From positions 2,387 through 66,386 of the forward strand of contig NZ_SZXJ01000042.1 in the NCBI RefSeq assembly GCF_005281345.1: a stretch of DNA of 64,000 nt, written 5' to 3'. Under the pieces are notes generated by a model. It worked only from the letters and a program-made list of their open reading frames with translations. It had not been told where the DNA came from and ran no database searches. Source of the DNA: Citrobacter sp. wls619. GTDB taxonomy: Bacteria; Pseudomonadota; Gammaproteobacteria; Enterobacterales; Enterobacteriaceae. The stretch's first letter is position 1. Each line of letters begins with the position of its first letter. This document shows, one piece after another, positions 44,991 to 56,082 of this stretch. The position numbers were made by a program, and so were the translations under genes.

Positions 44991-45781
44991 GCTGCTTCCT
45001 CCAGCGCGACATTAAGCGCCTGCTGTAAATGTGCCACAAACATGGCACGAACCGCCGGATTCTCACCCAGACCGCTGAGCCACGGCGTAGCCGGAATGCC
45101 TGCTGCGTTAAACAACGTTTTCCACGAATCCTCTTCATCGGAGGCCATATCATTGATAGCGTGGTCGCCTGCAACCAGCATTAGCGGCATAAGATGAACC
45201 GCCGTCACGCCTTCCTGACCTAAGCTTTCGATCAGCACCTCAACTTCCGGGTAGCTTTCCACTGCACCTACGCGAGCCGGGAAGCGCTGCGCTGTCATCA
45301 TGTGATCGAGACAGGCATAAGCAGCAAAGGCGTGATGACTGGCGCCGTGGCCCATAAACACGACTTTTTCACGCTCACCTAACTGCGGCATCTGCTGTTG
45401 CAGCGCCAGCATCAGTTGTGCGTAATCATCGTGACTGCTCAACAGCGGCACCCCCAGAGTCAGACGTGAAAACAGCGGGCGCATACTTTGCACTTCACGA
45501 ACAATTTTCTCGTATTCGTCACCATTAATGATGTGCAGCGACTGAATAGCTACATCCTGATACCCCTGCTCCGCCAGCTTTTGCAGCGCCTGCAGCGGCG
45601 TATCGATCTCAATGCCGTCCCGCTGTTTGAGCTTGCGGATGATCATCCCGGAGGTAAATGCCCTGAACAGATCTCGGTCGGGGCAACTGGCCGCAAGATC
45701 GCGCTCGCAGGCCACAATATTCTTCTCGCAGGTGTCGTGATAGCTGGTGCCAAAGCTGACCACCAGAAGCGCCTTTTTCAT
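44987..45781 (-). CDS. cbiK: Sirohydrochlorin cobaltochelatase
   Basis: 264-residue class II chelatase inserting Co2+ into sirohydrochlorin in the anaerobic pathway. The N-terminal LLVVSFGTSYHDT and the metal-binding His in FMGHGASHHAF (about 145) and in LMLVAGDHAIND (about 207) are present. Confidence 0.95.
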   Translation of the reverse strand: MKKALLVVSFGTSYHDTCEKNIVACERDLAASCPDRDLFRAFTSGMIIRKLKQRDGIEIDTPLQALQKLAEQGYQDVAIQSLHIINGDEYEKIVREVQSMRPLFSRLTLGVPLLSSHDDYAQLMLALQQQMPQLGEREKVVFMGHGASHHAFAAYACLDHMMTAQRFPARVGAVESYPEVEVLIESLGQEGVTAVHLMPLMLVAGDHAINDMASDEEDSWKTLFNAAGIPATPWLSGLGENPAVRAMFVAHLQQALNVALEEAA

Positions 45782-45791
45782 CTCTTACTCC

Positions 45792-46577
45792 TTAAGCAGC
45801 GGCCAGCCAGCGCGTTAAACGCGCCCCAAATGCGGCCTGACTTTCCAGTAATTCTTCTCCCGTCACCAACGGTGCCGGGCGTGTAATCACGATGCAGGGA
45901 ATACCTGCATCCAGACAGGGCTGAACTTTTTCCTGATAACCCCCTTCCGCGCCTGACGCTTTGGTGATCATCACATCCGCCCGACACTGGCGATAAAACG
46001 CGGCATTGAACTCGGCGCTAAACGGCCCACACAGCGCGAAGATCTCACCGACGCCAAACCCCAGATCCGCGCACTGTTGAATCACCTCTGGCACAGGCAG
46101 TACACGTGCCAGCAGCGTTTTTTCAGGCAACCCTTCGCGCCAGATGGCCAAATCTTTACTGCCGGTCGTCAGCAGCACCCGCTCGCCAAAACGACGTGCT
46201 GTTTCACATGCTTGCTGGATGCTCTGTACGGTGTGCAGATGCGGGTGAGTTAAATCACTCAACTGTTCAGGTCGCTGATAGCGGCTCAACAACACGCCGG
46301 CCGCTTCACAGGCGTTCATGATGTTGCGGCTCACCACTTCGGCATACGGATGCGAGGCGTCGATCACCCAGCGCGTCCGGTTTTCCTGCAACCAGGCAAT
46401 CATTTGTTCGCGCTCCAGACGCCCGCAGCGAACCTGGCCTTTGATGTCACCCGCCAGTTGCTTACCTGTCGGCGTCGCCACCGACAGGGTATAAGCGACA
46501 TTTGCCGCATCCAGTTGCTGGCACAGCATGCGCGCATCGCTGGTGCCGCCCATAACCAGCACGTCACCGTAATTCAC
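45792..46577 (-). CDS. cbiJ: Cobalt-precorrin-6A reductase
   Basis: 261-residue NAD(P)H-dependent reductase. GGTSDAR at the N-terminus, ASHPYAE near residue 77 and TKASGAEGGYQEK near 205 are family hallmarks. It lies between cbiH (4-nt overlap) and cbiK (10-nt gap). Confidence 0.95.
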   Translation of the reverse strand: MNYGDVLVMGGTSDARMLCQQLDAANVAYTLSVATPTGKQLAGDIKGQVRCGRLEREQMIAWLQENRTRWVIDASHPYAEVVSRNIMNACEAAGVLLSRYQRPEQLSDLTHPHLHTVQSIQQACETARRFGERVLLTTGSKDLAIWREGLPEKTLLARVLPVPEVIQQCADLGFGVGEIFALCGPFSAEFNAAFYRQCRADVMITKASGAEGGYQEKVQPCLDAGIPCIVITRPAPLVTGEELLESQAAFGARLTRWLAAA

Positions 46578-47299
46578 AGCACATAACCCCGTGGTGTAAT
46601 CATCAGCCCATCCTGTACGTAGGTGGTTTTGTTGCCGACAATCACCAGACTGGTCATATCCACCGGCTCAAAATCCATATCACCGAGCGTAGTCAGCCAT
46701 TTTTCCTGCTTTTTACGACCGGCCGACTTCACGATACCTACGGGTGTTTGGGCGCTCTTGCTGGCGGAAAGCAGTTCAAATGCACGCGCCAGATGTCCTT
46801 CACGACCGCGACTGCGCGGGTTGTAGAAACAGATAACGAAGTCAGCTTCACCGGCGGCAATAATGCGTTTTTCAATTACCGGCCACGGCGTTAGCAGGTC
46901 ACTCAGGCTGATATGGCAAAAATCGTGCATCAGCGGTGCGCCAAGCAATGAGGCGGCGGCAATACTTGCCGTCATCCCAGGGATCAGCCGAACCTCAACA
47001 TCCAGCTTTTGCTTGCTGACCAGCTCAAGTACCAGCCCGGCCATACCGTAAATCCCGGCGTCGCCGCTGCTAATCAGCGCCACGTTGTGGCCAGCCTGCG
47101 CCAGTTCGATCGCGGCCTGGCAGCGTTCAATCTCTTTGCACATCCCGGTTTTGATCACCTGCTTATCGCCGGTGAACGCCTTTACCAGATGGGTGTAGGT
47201 TTTATAGCCAACAATGATTTCCGCCGCCTGGAGCGCTTCAACGGCTTCCATGGTCATCATTGCCTGCGAGCCAGGGCCAATTCCAATTACGCTTAACAT
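46574..47299 (-). CDS. cbiH: Cobalt-precorrin-3B C17-methyltransferase
   Basis: 241-residue tetrapyrrole methylase that methylates C-17 and drives ring contraction. VIGIGPGSQAMMTMEA at the N-terminus and SSGDAGIYGMAGLVLE near 75 bind SAM. The first base of its ATG is the last base of the cbiG stop. Confidence 0.95.
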   Translation of the reverse strand: MLSVIGIGPGSQAMMTMEAVEALQAAEIIVGYKTYTHLVKAFTGDKQVIKTGMCKEIERCQAAIELAQAGHNVALISSGDAGIYGMAGLVLELVSKQKLDVEVRLIPGMTASIAAASLLGAPLMHDFCHISLSDLLTPWPVIEKRIIAAGEADFVICFYNPRSRGREGHLARAFELLSASKSAQTPVGIVKSAGRKKQEKWLTTLGDMDFEPVDMTSLVIVGNKTTYVQDGLMITPRGYVL

Positions 47300-48354
47300 C
47301 AGTGTGAAACTCCCAAAGTGATCGTGACGCCCTGTTCGCGCAGGGTCTCGCCTAACAGTTGTCCGTGGCTCAGCAGCCAGGCTGCAGGACCGGAAACGCT
47401 TCCTGTCCCCACCGTTTTGCGAACAAACGATGAGGCCGGAAAACGGTGTTCATGCTCACGCAGCGCGTCAGCGGTAAAGGTTTCGAAAGGCACGCGGCAA
47501 CAGGAGGCCAGCTGGATAAGCCCCTGTTCGTCTTTTTTCAGCGTGATGCTGCCAATTGCTTTTAACGCCAGCGGGTCGAGGCGCTGGGCTTCGAGTTGGC
47601 GTGCCAGCAGCGCAGCTAACAGTGGGAACGGCGTATCCCGACGACAGCCAATTCCGGCAACCACTCGCTGCGGTACCAGCTTCCAGTGCACAACGGGCAG
47701 TTCCGGCAGGTTGTTGCGCAAGGTAATACAAATCAGCGCATCCAGTTCAGGCAGCTGATTGAGATCGGTCACCGTGATAAATCCACGGCGGTCGCAATGG
47801 CTGACGTCCTGTGCCAGTTCGTCGTCCCACCACAGACCAACCCGTTTGTTGCTGACCAGCATCTGGTTAATGATTTTGACCGCCGAGCGGAAATCATTCA
47901 TACGGGCATTTAATTGAAACGCCAGTGTGTCCAGCGCCGCCATATCGTTAACATCCGTCGCGGTAGTAATGACCGGGTCAGCCCCCAGCATTCCCGCCAG
48001 ATAACGCGCCAGTGCGTTAGCGCCCCCCGCATGACCGGAGAGCAGGCTAATGACATGCTGGGCACGTTCATCGATGACCACCACCGCCGGATCGCAAAAT
48101 TTGTCGTTGACCAGCGGAGCCAGCACACGCACGGCAATGCCGGTTGCACCGATAAAAATCAGCGCTGAGTAATTCGCAAACGCATCGCGCGCGGTGTTAG
48201 CAAAACCGTTGTCGAAAGGAATAAATCCCTCCTCCAGCAGTTTTTCACTGGTGAAACAGGTTACCGGCAGCATCGCCGCCAGACGTTTAGCAAGCACAAC
48301 GCCGCCGGGGGTCAGGCAAAATAGCGCGAGTGATTCAGGCTTTACGGTATTCAT
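47299..48354 (-). CDS. cbiG: Cobalt-precorrin-5A hydrolase
   Basis: 351-residue enzyme that opens the delta-lactone and removes C-20 as acetaldehyde. The central [14 protein letters not shown] and the C-terminal [10 protein letters not shown] motifs are typical. The start at 48354 ([18 protein letters not shown]) is chosen by similarity; it overlaps cbiF by 20 nt. A longer frame upstream is out-of-frame cbiF. Confidence 0.94.
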   Translation of the reverse strand: MNTVKPESLALFCLTPGGVVLAKRLAAMLPVTCFTSEKLLEEGFIPFDNGFANTARDAFANYSALIFIGATGIAVRVLAPLVNDKFCDPAVVVIDERAQHVISLLSGHAGGANALARYLAGMLGADPVITTATDVNDMAALDTLAFQLNARMNDFRSAVKIINQMLVSNKRVGLWWDDELAQDVSHCDRRGFITVTDLNQLPELDALICITLRNNLPELPVVHWKLVPQRVVAGIGCRRDTPFPLLAALLARQLEAQRLDPLALKAIGSITLKKDEQGLIQLASCCRVPFETFTADALREHEHRFPASSFVRKTVGTGSVSGPAAWLLSHGQLLGETLREQGVTITLGVSH

Positions 48355-49108
48355 GGCTAAAATCCGCCGCATAGAGTTTGGAGTAGTGATACTCCGAGCC
48401 CAGGAAGTTACCGACCAGAATGAGCGCCGTTTTACGGATCCCTGCGTCGCGAACTTTGTCGCCAATATCTGCCAGGGTACCGCGCACGGTCTGGCTTTCC
48501 GGCCAGGTTGCCTTGTAGATCACCGCCACTGGCGTGGCCGCCGGGTAACCGCCTTCAATCAGACGCTCAGCAACCCGGTGGATGCGTTGGACGGAAAGAT
48601 AAATCGCCATCGATGTCTGGTGGCTGGCAAACGACTCCAGTTGTTCACGTTCCGGTACCGGCGTGCGACCTTCCAGACGGGTAATGATGAGACTCTGCGA
48701 TACTTCCGGTACGGTATACTCGACACCCAACTCCGCAGCCGCCCCCAGGAATGCGCTAACGCCTGGCACCACCTGCCAGTTGATCCCGCGTTTGGTCAGC
48801 TCTTCGCCTTGCTCACGCACAGAGCCATACAAGGAAACATCACCGGTTTGCAGACGCACGACGGTTTTACCGGCCTTCACACCGGCTTCCATCAGATCAA
48901 GGATCTGCTCCAGATGCAGTTCGGCGCTGTCATGGCATTCCGCTCCGGCCGGGCAATATTCCAGTAATTCAGTGTTAATCAGCGATCCGGCATAGATAAC
49001 CACCTGTGCCTGCTGGAGCAACCGGTAACCTTTGAGGGTAATCAGCTCGCGATCGCCAGGACCTGCGCCAACAAACCACACACTACGGGGATCAAAAATC
49101 TCAGACAT
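48335..49108 (-). CDS. cbiF: Cobalt-precorrin-4 C11-methyltransferase
   Basis: 257-residue tetrapyrrole methylase. [16 protein letters not shown] and [14 protein letters not shown] are the SAM-binding motifs, and the [12 protein letters not shown] motif is near 165. The start [11 protein letters not shown] at 49108 follows AAGGAACC and overlaps cbiT by 8 nt. Confidence 0.95.
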   Translation of the reverse strand: MSEIFDPRSVWFVGAGPGDRELITLKGYRLLQQAQVVIYAGSLINTELLEYCPAGAECHDSAELHLEQILDLMEAGVKAGKTVVRLQTGDVSLYGSVREQGEELTKRGINWQVVPGVSAFLGAAAELGVEYTVPEVSQSLIITRLEGRTPVPEREQLESFASHQTSMAIYLSVQRIHRVAERLIEGGYPAATPVAVIYKATWPESQTVRGTLADIGDKVRDAGIRKTALILVGNFLGSEYHYSKLYAADFSHEYRKA

Positions 49109-49670
49109 GGGTTCCTTCCTTCTGACAGGCGATAACAAATACGGGGTTATTCGGTTTGAAATAGTGACCACTACCCAGCGTGGCAAGTGAGGAAACCTGC
49201 AGTTGCAGGCAATCCACACCCTGAATGCCAAGGTGGTCCAGATGAGCCAGAGCGGTGTTGAGGTTTTCCTGAAGGATAAACGTCATCACCAGTCGCCCTG
49301 CGGGATGTAACTGACGCATTGACCAGTCGATTAGATCGGTCAGATGGCCGCCGCTACCGCCCATGAAAATGGCATCGGCTTTTTCCGCAATCGTCATCGG
49401 CGCGATACCGGGAAAAATATCGATGTTTGCACAGGCAAAATGCTGACGGTTTTCGTCCAGCAGCCTGAGTGCATCCGGATTACGCTCGATCGCCGTGATA
49501 CGCAGCCCTGGATATTGCAACGCCGCCTCAATCGACACGCTGCCGGTTCCCGCGCCGATATCAATCAGATGGCTGGCGCGGTGTAATTCAAGTTTTGAGA
49601 GGGCGAGTGCACGTACCGCTTCTTTGGTCATCGGCACTTTCTCTCCACGTAGAAAAAGCTCATCTTTCAT
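49101..49670 (-). CDS. cbiT: Cobalt-precorrin-6B C15-methyltransferase (decarboxylating)
   Basis: 189-residue class I methyltransferase methylating C-15 and decarboxylating the C-12 acetate. The SAM motif [16 protein letters not shown] lies near residue 36 and GGSGGHL near 100. It starts [21 protein letters not shown] and overlaps cbiE by 11 nt. Confidence 0.95.
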   Translation of the reverse strand: MKDELFLRGEKVPMTKEAVRALALSKLELHRASHLIDIGAGTGSVSIEAALQYPGLRITAIERNPDALRLLDENRQHFACANIDIFPGIAPMTIAEKADAIFMGGSGGHLTDLIDWSMRQLHPAGRLVMTFILQENLNTALAHLDHLGIQGVDCLQLQVSSLATLGSGHYFKPNNPVFVIACQKEGTHV

Positions 49671-50265
49671 CGAGGATCACCACTGCATTCATGTCATAGT
49701 CGGCTGTAATTTCGCTCACAGGCAGGCAGTGGATACGCTCATTGTCCATCGCCAGGTTTTCGCCAATCACCATCCAGCGATGTCCTTTGCCTCTGGCCAC
49801 CAACTGCTGTGCAATTTCACGCGGGCCACACAGCGCGTCGGTCACCATCGCCACCTTGTTATGTCGCGCCAGTTCATCAAAACAGACACTGCGACCATGG
49901 CTACTGGTGAGCCACATGTCGTTCATATCAATACCAGCTTGCGCACACAGATACTGAACGGCGCTAATACCGGGAATAATGCGCACATTTTCAATACCAA
50001 AATGCGCCACCATCCGCGTGCCAATGCCGTAGAACAGCGGGTCGCCGGAGGCCAGTACCACCACGTTTCGCGCCTGATGTTCGCCGATCCAGTGCAATAG
50101 CTCCGGAATATTGGCGCCAAGAGCAAACCGTTCACCGGCAAAATCCGGGAACTGCTGCAGATGTCGCTTGCCACCGACCAGCACGTCGGCCTTTGTAACC
50201 GCGTCGCGCGCCACCGGCGTCATCAAATGCAACCCAGCGGGCCCCATCCCTACAACGGTTAACAT
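49660..50265 (-). CDS. cbiE: Cobalt-precorrin-7 C5-methyltransferase
   Basis: 201-residue tetrapyrrole methylase with [14 protein letters not shown] and [15 protein letters not shown] motifs. With CbiT it performs the reactions of the fused CobL of the aerobic pathway. It overlaps cbiD by 7 nt. Confidence 0.95.
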   Translation of the reverse strand: MLTVVGMGPAGLHLMTPVARDAVTKADVLVGGKRHLQQFPDFAGERFALGANIPELLHWIGEHQARNVVVLASGDPLFYGIGTRMVAHFGIENVRIIPGISAVQYLCAQAGIDMNDMWLTSSHGRSVCFDELARHNKVAMVTDALCGPREIAQQLVARGKGHRWMVIGENLAMDNERIHCLPVSEITADYDMNAVVILDER

Positions 50266-51398
50266 TCCATCTCCTCTGCGATCTCCGCGACCGGACGATT
50301 GCTGCCGAGGACCTGATTATCAAAAGAGAACATGATGGCGTCGCAGGTCGGGGGATTTTTCGTAAAACGCAGGGTTTGCAGGACGCGCATACAAATACGC
50401 TTCGCCAAGTGGTTGTAAATGTGTTGAAAACCGTATGCTTCGATATGTTCCATCGCAGCTTCGGTCGTGTCACAGTCGCTGACCAGCGTCAGCAGTTCCA
50501 ACGGCGCGCCAAGTAATGCGAGGTGAGCCACCAGCGTTTCCATGCGGGCATCAGCGATATGACTGTGGGTATGGAAGATCCCTGCCGCGATTTTGATAAG
50601 TTTGCCGGGATGGCCCACCAGCACGATCTGGCGGAATCCCAGGCGCACCGCTTCTTCAATCATGTAACCGACAAAGTTGCTCATAGTGACCACAACCTGT
50701 GTGTCGATCCCCATCTGTTCACGCACAAAACGTTCGCCGTGATTACCCGGTACCAGTACGACGCGATCCAGCCCTGCCGCACGTTTGATCTCCAGCTCCA
50801 GCGATAGCGAACGTTTCCAGCTCTCTTCCGACATCGGCGTCACAATGCCCGTGGTACCAATGATCGAAATACCGCCCAGAATCCCCAGACGCGAGTTGTA
50901 GGTTTTTTGCGCCCGTTCTTCACCTTCAGGGGCAAAAATCTCGATGTTTGCCCCGCGATTTGGTCCAATCGCTTCACGTACTGCGGACTCAATGGTCTGA
51001 CGAGGTGTCCGGTTAATCGCCGAACTGCCCACCGGTAAACCAATTCCTTTACGGGTCACCGTACCGACACCTTCACCGCCCTGTAAGACGATCTCTTTGC
51101 TATCGTCTAACGTCACGCGGGCAAAGATCAGCATCCCATGCGTGGCGTCCACATCATCACCACCATCTTTGCGGATGGCGGCAATCGCCTGCTGCCCTTC
51201 GATATGCGGTGACTCCACGTTCAGGCATAACGTCACCCCGGAAGGAGTCACAATGGAAACCTGATGGATCAGATGCTGGCGCAGCACCATCAACGCAGCG
51301 ACTTTTGCCGCCGCCGTCGCACACGATCCCGTGGTGTACCCTTTACGCAGCGCTTTACCGTTGTGCCACACTGGCGTATCGAAGGACTGGTCGCTCAT
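50259..51398 (-). CDS. cbiD: Cobalt-precorrin-5B C1-methyltransferase
   Basis: 379-residue SAM-dependent C-1 methyltransferase. Hallmarks are [17 protein letters not shown] at the N-terminus, [18 protein letters not shown] and [21 protein letters not shown]. Confidence 0.96.
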   Translation of the reverse strand: MSDQSFDTPVWHNGKALRKGYTTGSCATAAAKVAALMVLRQHLIHQVSIVTPSGVTLCLNVESPHIEGQQAIAAIRKDGGDDVDATHGMLIFARVTLDDSKEIVLQGGEGVGTVTRKGIGLPVGSSAINRTPRQTIESAVREAIGPNRGANIEIFAPEGEERAQKTYNSRLGILGGISIIGTTGIVTPMSEESWKRSLSLELEIKRAAGLDRVVLVPGNHGERFVREQMGIDTQVVVTMSNFVGYMIEEAVRLGFRQIVLVGHPGKLIKIAAGIFHTHSHIADARMETLVAHLALLGAPLELLTLVSDCDTTEAAMEHIEAYGFQHIYNHLAKRICMRVLQTLRFTKNPPTCDAIMFSFDNQVLGSNRPVAEIAEEMEC

Positions 51399-52027
51399 CG
51401 CGCCCCCTGCATGTGATAAAGCATGGCATTGACAATAGCGGCAGCGACGTTACTGCCACCTTTGCGACCTAATGCGGCAATGGCGGGCAGATGACTTTGT
51501 GTCAGTGCGTCCTTCGACTCCGCCGCGCCAACAAATCCTACCGGTACGCCAACCACACCGCTGACAGGTGCATCATGCTCCAGCAGGCGGAACAACGCGG
51601 TTGGCGCGTTGCCAAAGACAAACAGTTTTTCGCCTTCTTCCTTCACGGCAATGTCGACTGCAGCCATTGAACGCGTGATCCCCTGTTCTTTTGCTGCCCG
51701 TACCACACGTGGGTCGCTGATGTAACAGCGGCATTCGCCACCGAATTTTGCCAACAGGGTTTTGTTGATCCCGGAAAGCGCCATCGTGGTATCGGTATAA
51801 ATCACGCTCGGGCGACTCAATGCAGCGCAAAACTGTTCCAGCACATCACTGGAAAACCACAGAATGTCCAGCCAGTCGAAATCCGCGGTGGTGTGGATCA
51901 CCCGCTTGATGATGGCTTCATGCAACGGACTGGCAAACTGATAATCCGGGCGGGTTTCACTGATAATCTCGCCAATGATGTCGAAACTTTTGGCCTCAAT
52001 TGCTTGAGGTTGCTGGATATAGTGCAT
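51395..52027 (-). CDS. cbiC: Cobalt-precorrin-8 methylmutase
   Basis: 210-residue mutase moving the C-11 methyl group to C-12 to give cobyrinate. The catalytic His lies in [10 protein letters not shown] near residue 43, and [13 protein letters not shown] near 155 is conserved. The start [11 protein letters not shown] at 52027 is chosen by similarity, 10 nt behind cbiB. Confidence 0.95.
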   Translation of the reverse strand: MHYIQQPQAIEAKSFDIIGEIISETRPDYQFASPLHEAIIKRVIHTTADFDWLDILWFSSDVLEQFCAALSRPSVIYTDTTMALSGINKTLLAKFGGECRCYISDPRVVRAAKEQGITRSMAAVDIAVKEEGEKLFVFGNAPTALFRLLEHDAPVSGVVGVPVGFVGAAESKDALTQSHLPAIAALGRKGGSNVAAAIVNAMLYHMQGAR

Positions 52028-52037
52028 TTTGTTGTCC

Positions 52038-52997
52038 TCAGGCGACACCGAACCACAGCCAGCGCAGCGCCATAAAAAGCGCCAGTGCCAGGGTCGATGC
52101 TACCCACATCAATCGAATCGTTTGGGAAATGTCGTCTACAGAAATGTCTCGTTGTTGATCGCCAATCCACGGTTTCTCAACGCGCTCGCCGAAGTAGTCA
52201 TTGGGTCCCCCCAGGCGAATACCTAATGCGCCAGCCACAGCAGCTTCCGACCACGCGCAGTTTGGGCTGCTATGGTTGTAGCGATCGCGCCAGCCAATCT
52301 GCAAAGCGCGTGCGCCGTCCTGGCGGCATAAAAACGCCGCAACACCCAGCAACAACCAGCTCAGTCTTGCCGGAATAAAGTTAGCAACATCGTCCAGACG
52401 GGCGCTGACCATGCCGATAGCACGGTACTTTTCATGTTTGTACCCCACCATTGAATCGAGGGTATTCACCGCTTTGTAGGCCATCGCCAGCGGCGCACCG
52501 CCCAGAAAGAGGAAAAACAGCGGCGCGATGATGCCGTCAACGGTGTTTTCCGCCACGGTTTCTACCACGGCGCGGTTGATCTGTTTTGGTTGCAGCTGTG
52601 AGGTATCACGTCCCACAATCCAGGAGAGTTTTTCCCGACTTTCGGCGAGATTATTGGCACGCAATGGACGCTCAACATCCAGCGCAGCATTCGCCAGACA
52701 ACGCCCCGCCAGCACGGTAAAGATCATCCACACCTCTACGCCCCATCCCAGCCACGGGTGAATGGAATTCGCCAGCGTCAGCACCCCCCAGGAAACGCCC
52801 CATGTCACACCGACCACCACGATCCACATTACGGCACCGCCGATTCTCAGCGTGCTATCACTATGGCAATAACGCCGAATGACTCGCTGGACTGCGGAGA
52901 TAAGGTTGCCAATCCAGCGCACCGGGTGAGGCCAGTTCTGCGGATCGCCAATGATAAAATCCAGCAGCCAGGCAACGCACCATGCGAGTATCGTCAT
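52038..52997 (-). CDS. cbiB: Adenosylcobinamide-phosphate synthase
   Basis: 319-residue inner-membrane protein attaching aminopropanol phosphate to cobyric acid. The N-terminal LDFIIGDPQNWPHPVRWIG and the central ETVAENTVDGIIAPLFF are signatures. The start at 52997 overlaps cbiA by 4 nt. Confidence 0.95.
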   Translation of the reverse strand: MTILAWCVAWLLDFIIGDPQNWPHPVRWIGNLISAVQRVIRRYCHSDSTLRIGGAVMWIVVVGVTWGVSWGVLTLANSIHPWLGWGVEVWMIFTVLAGRCLANAALDVERPLRANNLAESREKLSWIVGRDTSQLQPKQINRAVVETVAENTVDGIIAPLFFLFLGGAPLAMAYKAVNTLDSMVGYKHEKYRAIGMVSARLDDVANFIPARLSWLLLGVAAFLCRQDGARALQIGWRDRYNHSSPNCAWSEAAVAGALGIRLGGPNDYFGERVEKPWIGDQQRDISVDDISQTIRLMWVASTLALALFMALRWLWFGVA

Positions 52998-54373
52998 AGC
53001 GCGTTCCTCGCAGCGGTCAGCCAGTGATTGAGCATTTCGGGACGCTGGGCAAAATGAACGTGCAGATAACTGGCGAAGGTATTTCCGACCTGCCATCCAC
53101 CTGACCAGGCCTGCAGCGTTTTGCCATCACGCACCTTGCGGCAATTCATCACTGCCGGGATTTCAGGGGTAAAATCGGAATAGTGGAATTCATGTCCGCG
53201 CAGGACTTCACCAGCCGTTGCCAGCAATGTTTGCTGTGTAGCTTGTGCCTCGCAGTAGCCAAACCGGGTCAGCCGTTTGCCCATTTTGCTGTGCCCAGGA
53301 ATGATATCCGCCATTAGCCAGCGCTCGCCGTTGCTGTCCTCCAGTGAGCTACCGAGATACATCAACCCTCCGCACTCTGCATAAATAGCGACGCCACGCT
53401 GATGCGCCGCTCGCAGTTGCTCCAGCATGGTGACATTACGGGCCAGGGCCGCAGCATGCAGTTCCGGATACCCACCGCCTAACCAAATCATCTGGCAGTC
53501 CGGTAAGCAGGTATCGTGCAGCGGGCTAAAACGAACAATGTTGAGGCCTGTACGCGCCAGTAACGTAATGTTATCCGGATAATAAAAGTTGAACGCCTCG
53601 TCATCAGCAATGGCCAGCGTTAACCCTGCGCCTGCGTCTGCAGCAGGCAGTGCGGGCCATTCACCGACAGGAAGATTGTTTGACGCGCTTAAGGCCAGCA
53701 GCGCGTCGATATTCAACGTCTGTTCCAGCGTCGCGGCAAAATCCTGCCACGGCTGCTGGTTGATAACTGACTCACGAGCGGTAACCAGACCCAGATGACG
53801 TTCAGGGAGCGCGACACCCTCCATGCGGGGAACGTAGCCTAATACAGGCACGGAGCAGTAACGCTCAATCGCAACTTTGAGTAGCTGGTAATGTGTTTCG
53901 CTGTTGACCCGATTAACAATCACGCCTGCAATGTTCAGACTCGGATCAAAATGCTGGAATCCCATCACCGTGGCGGCTATCGAAGTGGAAACCGCCTTAC
54001 CATCAACCAGCAAGATGACCGGGCAACCCAACTGTTTCGCCATCGCCGCAGTACTGCAGTAATCAGGGTCTGTGCCATAGCCGTCATATAACCCCATAAC
54101 GCCTTCGATAACGGCAATATCCGCGTGCTGCATCTGCTCGCAAAATAAGGCATTCAGTGTAGAGGTGGGTAGCATGAAGCTATCAAGATTGCGGGAAGCT
54201 GTGCCGCACACCGCGGTGTGCCAGCCAGTATCAAGGTAATCAGGACCGACTTTGCATGGCTGGACGCGTAAACCGCGCTTTTTCATCAGGCTCAACAAGC
54301 CCAGTGTCACCGTGGTTTTGCCACAGCCGCTACCGGTACCTGCAAGAACAAATGCGTGAAAACTGGCCGCCAT
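52994..54373 (-). CDS. cbiA: Cobyrinate a,c-diamide synthase
   Basis: 459-residue glutamine amidotransferase adding the first two amides. The P-loop AGTGSGCGKTT is near residue 12, and the GATase nucleophile lies in YAECGGLMYLG near 330. The start MAASFHAF at 54373 is chosen by similarity. It is the first gene of the 20-gene operon, behind the cobalamin riboswitch. Confidence 0.96.
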   Translation of the reverse strand: MAASFHAFVLAGTGSGCGKTTVTLGLLSLMKKRGLRVQPCKVGPDYLDTGWHTAVCGTASRNLDSFMLPTSTLNALFCEQMQHADIAVIEGVMGLYDGYGTDPDYCSTAAMAKQLGCPVILLVDGKAVSTSIAATVMGFQHFDPSLNIAGVIVNRVNSETHYQLLKVAIERYCSVPVLGYVPRMEGVALPERHLGLVTARESVINQQPWQDFAATLEQTLNIDALLALSASNNLPVGEWPALPAADAGAGLTLAIADDEAFNFYYPDNITLLARTGLNIVRFSPLHDTCLPDCQMIWLGGGYPELHAAALARNVTMLEQLRAAHQRGVAIYAECGGLMYLGSSLEDSNGERWLMADIIPGHSKMGKRLTRFGYCEAQATQQTLLATAGEVLRGHEFHYSDFTPEIPAVMNCRKVRDGKTLQAWSGGWQVGNTFASYLHVHFAQRPEMLNHWLTAARNAL

Positions 54374-54472
54374 ACCCTGATCCTGTTCAGGGTGGTAGGG
54401 GTGTATAGATACCCAGTCTCTCGACTGTATGCATCTGCGCAACCCACTTCCCACCGAAGTTGTTGGTAGTCA

Positions 54473-54626
54473 CCGACAGGCAGGTCTTCTGGCTTAGCGT
54501 CGTCCTCGCCCGTCCTTCCCAATCTTGCGATCAGTGGTCTATACGGGGTCGTCAGCATCACAGCAGCGGGGGCTGCGGGGGATTCTCACCCCCTTCCCTA
54601 CCACAAATGTGGCAAACCTGTCAGTT
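54473..54626 (-). promoter_or_regulatory. Adenosylcobalamin riboswitch
   Basis: Leader RNA element about 100 nt upstream of cbiA. The B12 box AGCCAGAAGACCTGCCTG occupies 54477-54494, and the outer stem pairs CTGACAGG (about 54616-54623) with CCTGTCGG at the 3' end. The internal GGGAAGGGGGTGAGAATCCC region and the following stems match the conserved core. In Salmonella it shuts translation of the cbi operon when adenosylcobalamin is high. Confidence 0.93.
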
Positions 54627-54968
54627 CAAGAGCCGACTTAATTTGGCTCTTTGTCTTGAGGCAAATTCACGACCTCATGACAATAATTCAATTTAATATC
54701 TTGCCGGGTACATTCAACCAATGTTATGGCCTCACCCCGTTTATTCATATGTTCATTTTTTGAATGAAAGCGTCATTAAAGAATAAAGAAAGTCTTTCAC
54801 ACAGACACTGTATCTCATCACAAAAATAAAAACTGGTGCAGTTTATCCCTCAAATACTATTATTTTGTTGCGCTATGACAATTTATTGACTGCTGTAGTT
54901 ATTTTTCATTTTATAATGACTGACATAGCGTACGATATCAAAAATCGGCAATAGCAAATTATTGCTAT
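54627..54968 (-). promoter_or_regulatory. cbi operon promoter region
   Basis: 340 bp between pocR and the riboswitch. It must contain the cbi promoter and PocR sites; the AT content is high. I cannot place -35/-10 boxes or operators with confidence. Confidence 0.5.
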
Positions 54969-55880
54969 TTAAGCTGTCTCTTCAGATGAGATGACATTTA
55001 TTTGCTGACGGAAAGCCTGCGGCGTAACCTGGTACGTTTGACGGAATACTTTGCAAAAATAACTGGTTTGTGAAAAGCCTAAATTTCGCGCAATACTGGC
55101 GATGCTCCAGTCGCTATGACAAAGTAACTCTTTGGCGCTCGCCATTCGCTGTTGATTTACCCATGCGTTAAACCCTATCCCCTGATATTTTTTGAACAAT
55201 TTGCTGAAATAGTAAGGACTGAGATAAACGTGAGAGGCAACATCTTCCAGACGCAGCTCGTCTGATAAATGCGCATCAATATAACGCAAGGCTTTCTTCA
55301 TTTTACTGTCATGAGGGTTCGGGCTACGATTAGCCCGCACCGGCTCTGACTGTTGCGGATTGTCTTTGATTACGACGAAATTCAGTTGTTTTTTAAGACA
55401 ATTTTCCACAATGAGCTTTAGCAAATCCGCGGAAGCAATAACCCGCGAATAGTCCATTTCCGGTACATTACGAAACTCACTCACCAGTTCGGGATCGGCT
55501 TGCCAACGGTCGTCCACGTTCAGAATATCCACCAGCCCCACGTCATTACTTAAGCGCACCTGACCACATAAGACAAACCCTACCAGATGTCCCGCAATGA
55601 CCAGCGGAATGGAGAAGTCGGTAAGTCCGGCATGGCAGCGATAAATGCAGGGTTGATCGGATTTTGAAGCTTCCAGTCCCCCACAGCGATCGCTCATACG
55701 ACATCGCGTACTATGTTGAGGATGCTGGCGCATCAACTGGCAAAAAGGGGTGAAATTAAAAAGCTCAGAAATTTCATCACCGTGAATATTGACAACCACA
55801 ACAGCCAGACTGGTGGCCTGCGCAAAATCCTGTGCGATTTTATTAATGAGTTCTGAGTTCAGGGCACTCGCAGAAATCAT
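54969..55880 (-). CDS. pocR: AraC-family activator PocR
   Basis: 303-residue positive regulator of the cbi/cob and pdu operons, responding to 1,2-propanediol in Salmonella. It has an N-terminal Cys-rich PocR sensory domain (residues about 1-160, with Cys in FCQLMRQ, TRCRMSDRC, PCIYRCHAG) and a C-terminal AraC DNA-binding domain (about 195-300) with both HTHs (LEDVASHVYLSPYYFSKLFK; SIASIARNLGFSQTSYFCKVF). It lies between the two operons it controls. Confidence 0.95.
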   Translation of the reverse strand: MISASALNSELINKIAQDFAQATSLAVVVVNIHGDEISELFNFTPFCQLMRQHPQHSTRCRMSDRCGGLEASKSDQPCIYRCHAGLTDFSIPLVIAGHLVGFVLCGQVRLSNDVGLVDILNVDDRWQADPELVSEFRNVPEMDYSRVIASADLLKLIVENCLKKQLNFVVIKDNPQQSEPVRANRSPNPHDSKMKKALRYIDAHLSDELRLEDVASHVYLSPYYFSKLFKKYQGIGFNAWVNQQRMASAKELLCHSDWSIASIARNLGFSQTSYFCKVFRQTYQVTPQAFRQQINVISSEETA

Positions 55881-55987
55881 GATAAAACCTCTCAGTTAAT
55901 TTATTGTTATAAATAAAACATATTATTTACATCCGCTTTTCATCTCGCTATCCAAAGCAATGATAAAAGGCGTATTCGAACATAACA

Positions 55988-56014
55988 AAAGTCTCCCATT
56001 CTTGGGAGACTTTT
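55988..56014. terminator. Bidirectional terminator between pduF and pocR
   Basis: AAGTCTCCCA pairs perfectly with TGGGAGACTT over a TTCT loop, with A residues before and T residues after. On the minus strand it lies about 70 bp past pduF and could reduce read-through into pocR. Confidence 0.8.
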
Positions 56015-56082
56015 TAAGCGGTTCAGGAAACCTGATCACGAAAACAGTTATTACATTTCAAAAATAAACATTTTCCGTGAAG

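Noticed and set aside
37883..54373. Many long open frames opposite the cob/cbi genes
   Set aside because: Antisense shadows of GC-rich coding sequence; none has a start signal or family resemblance, while the minus-strand genes are unambiguous.
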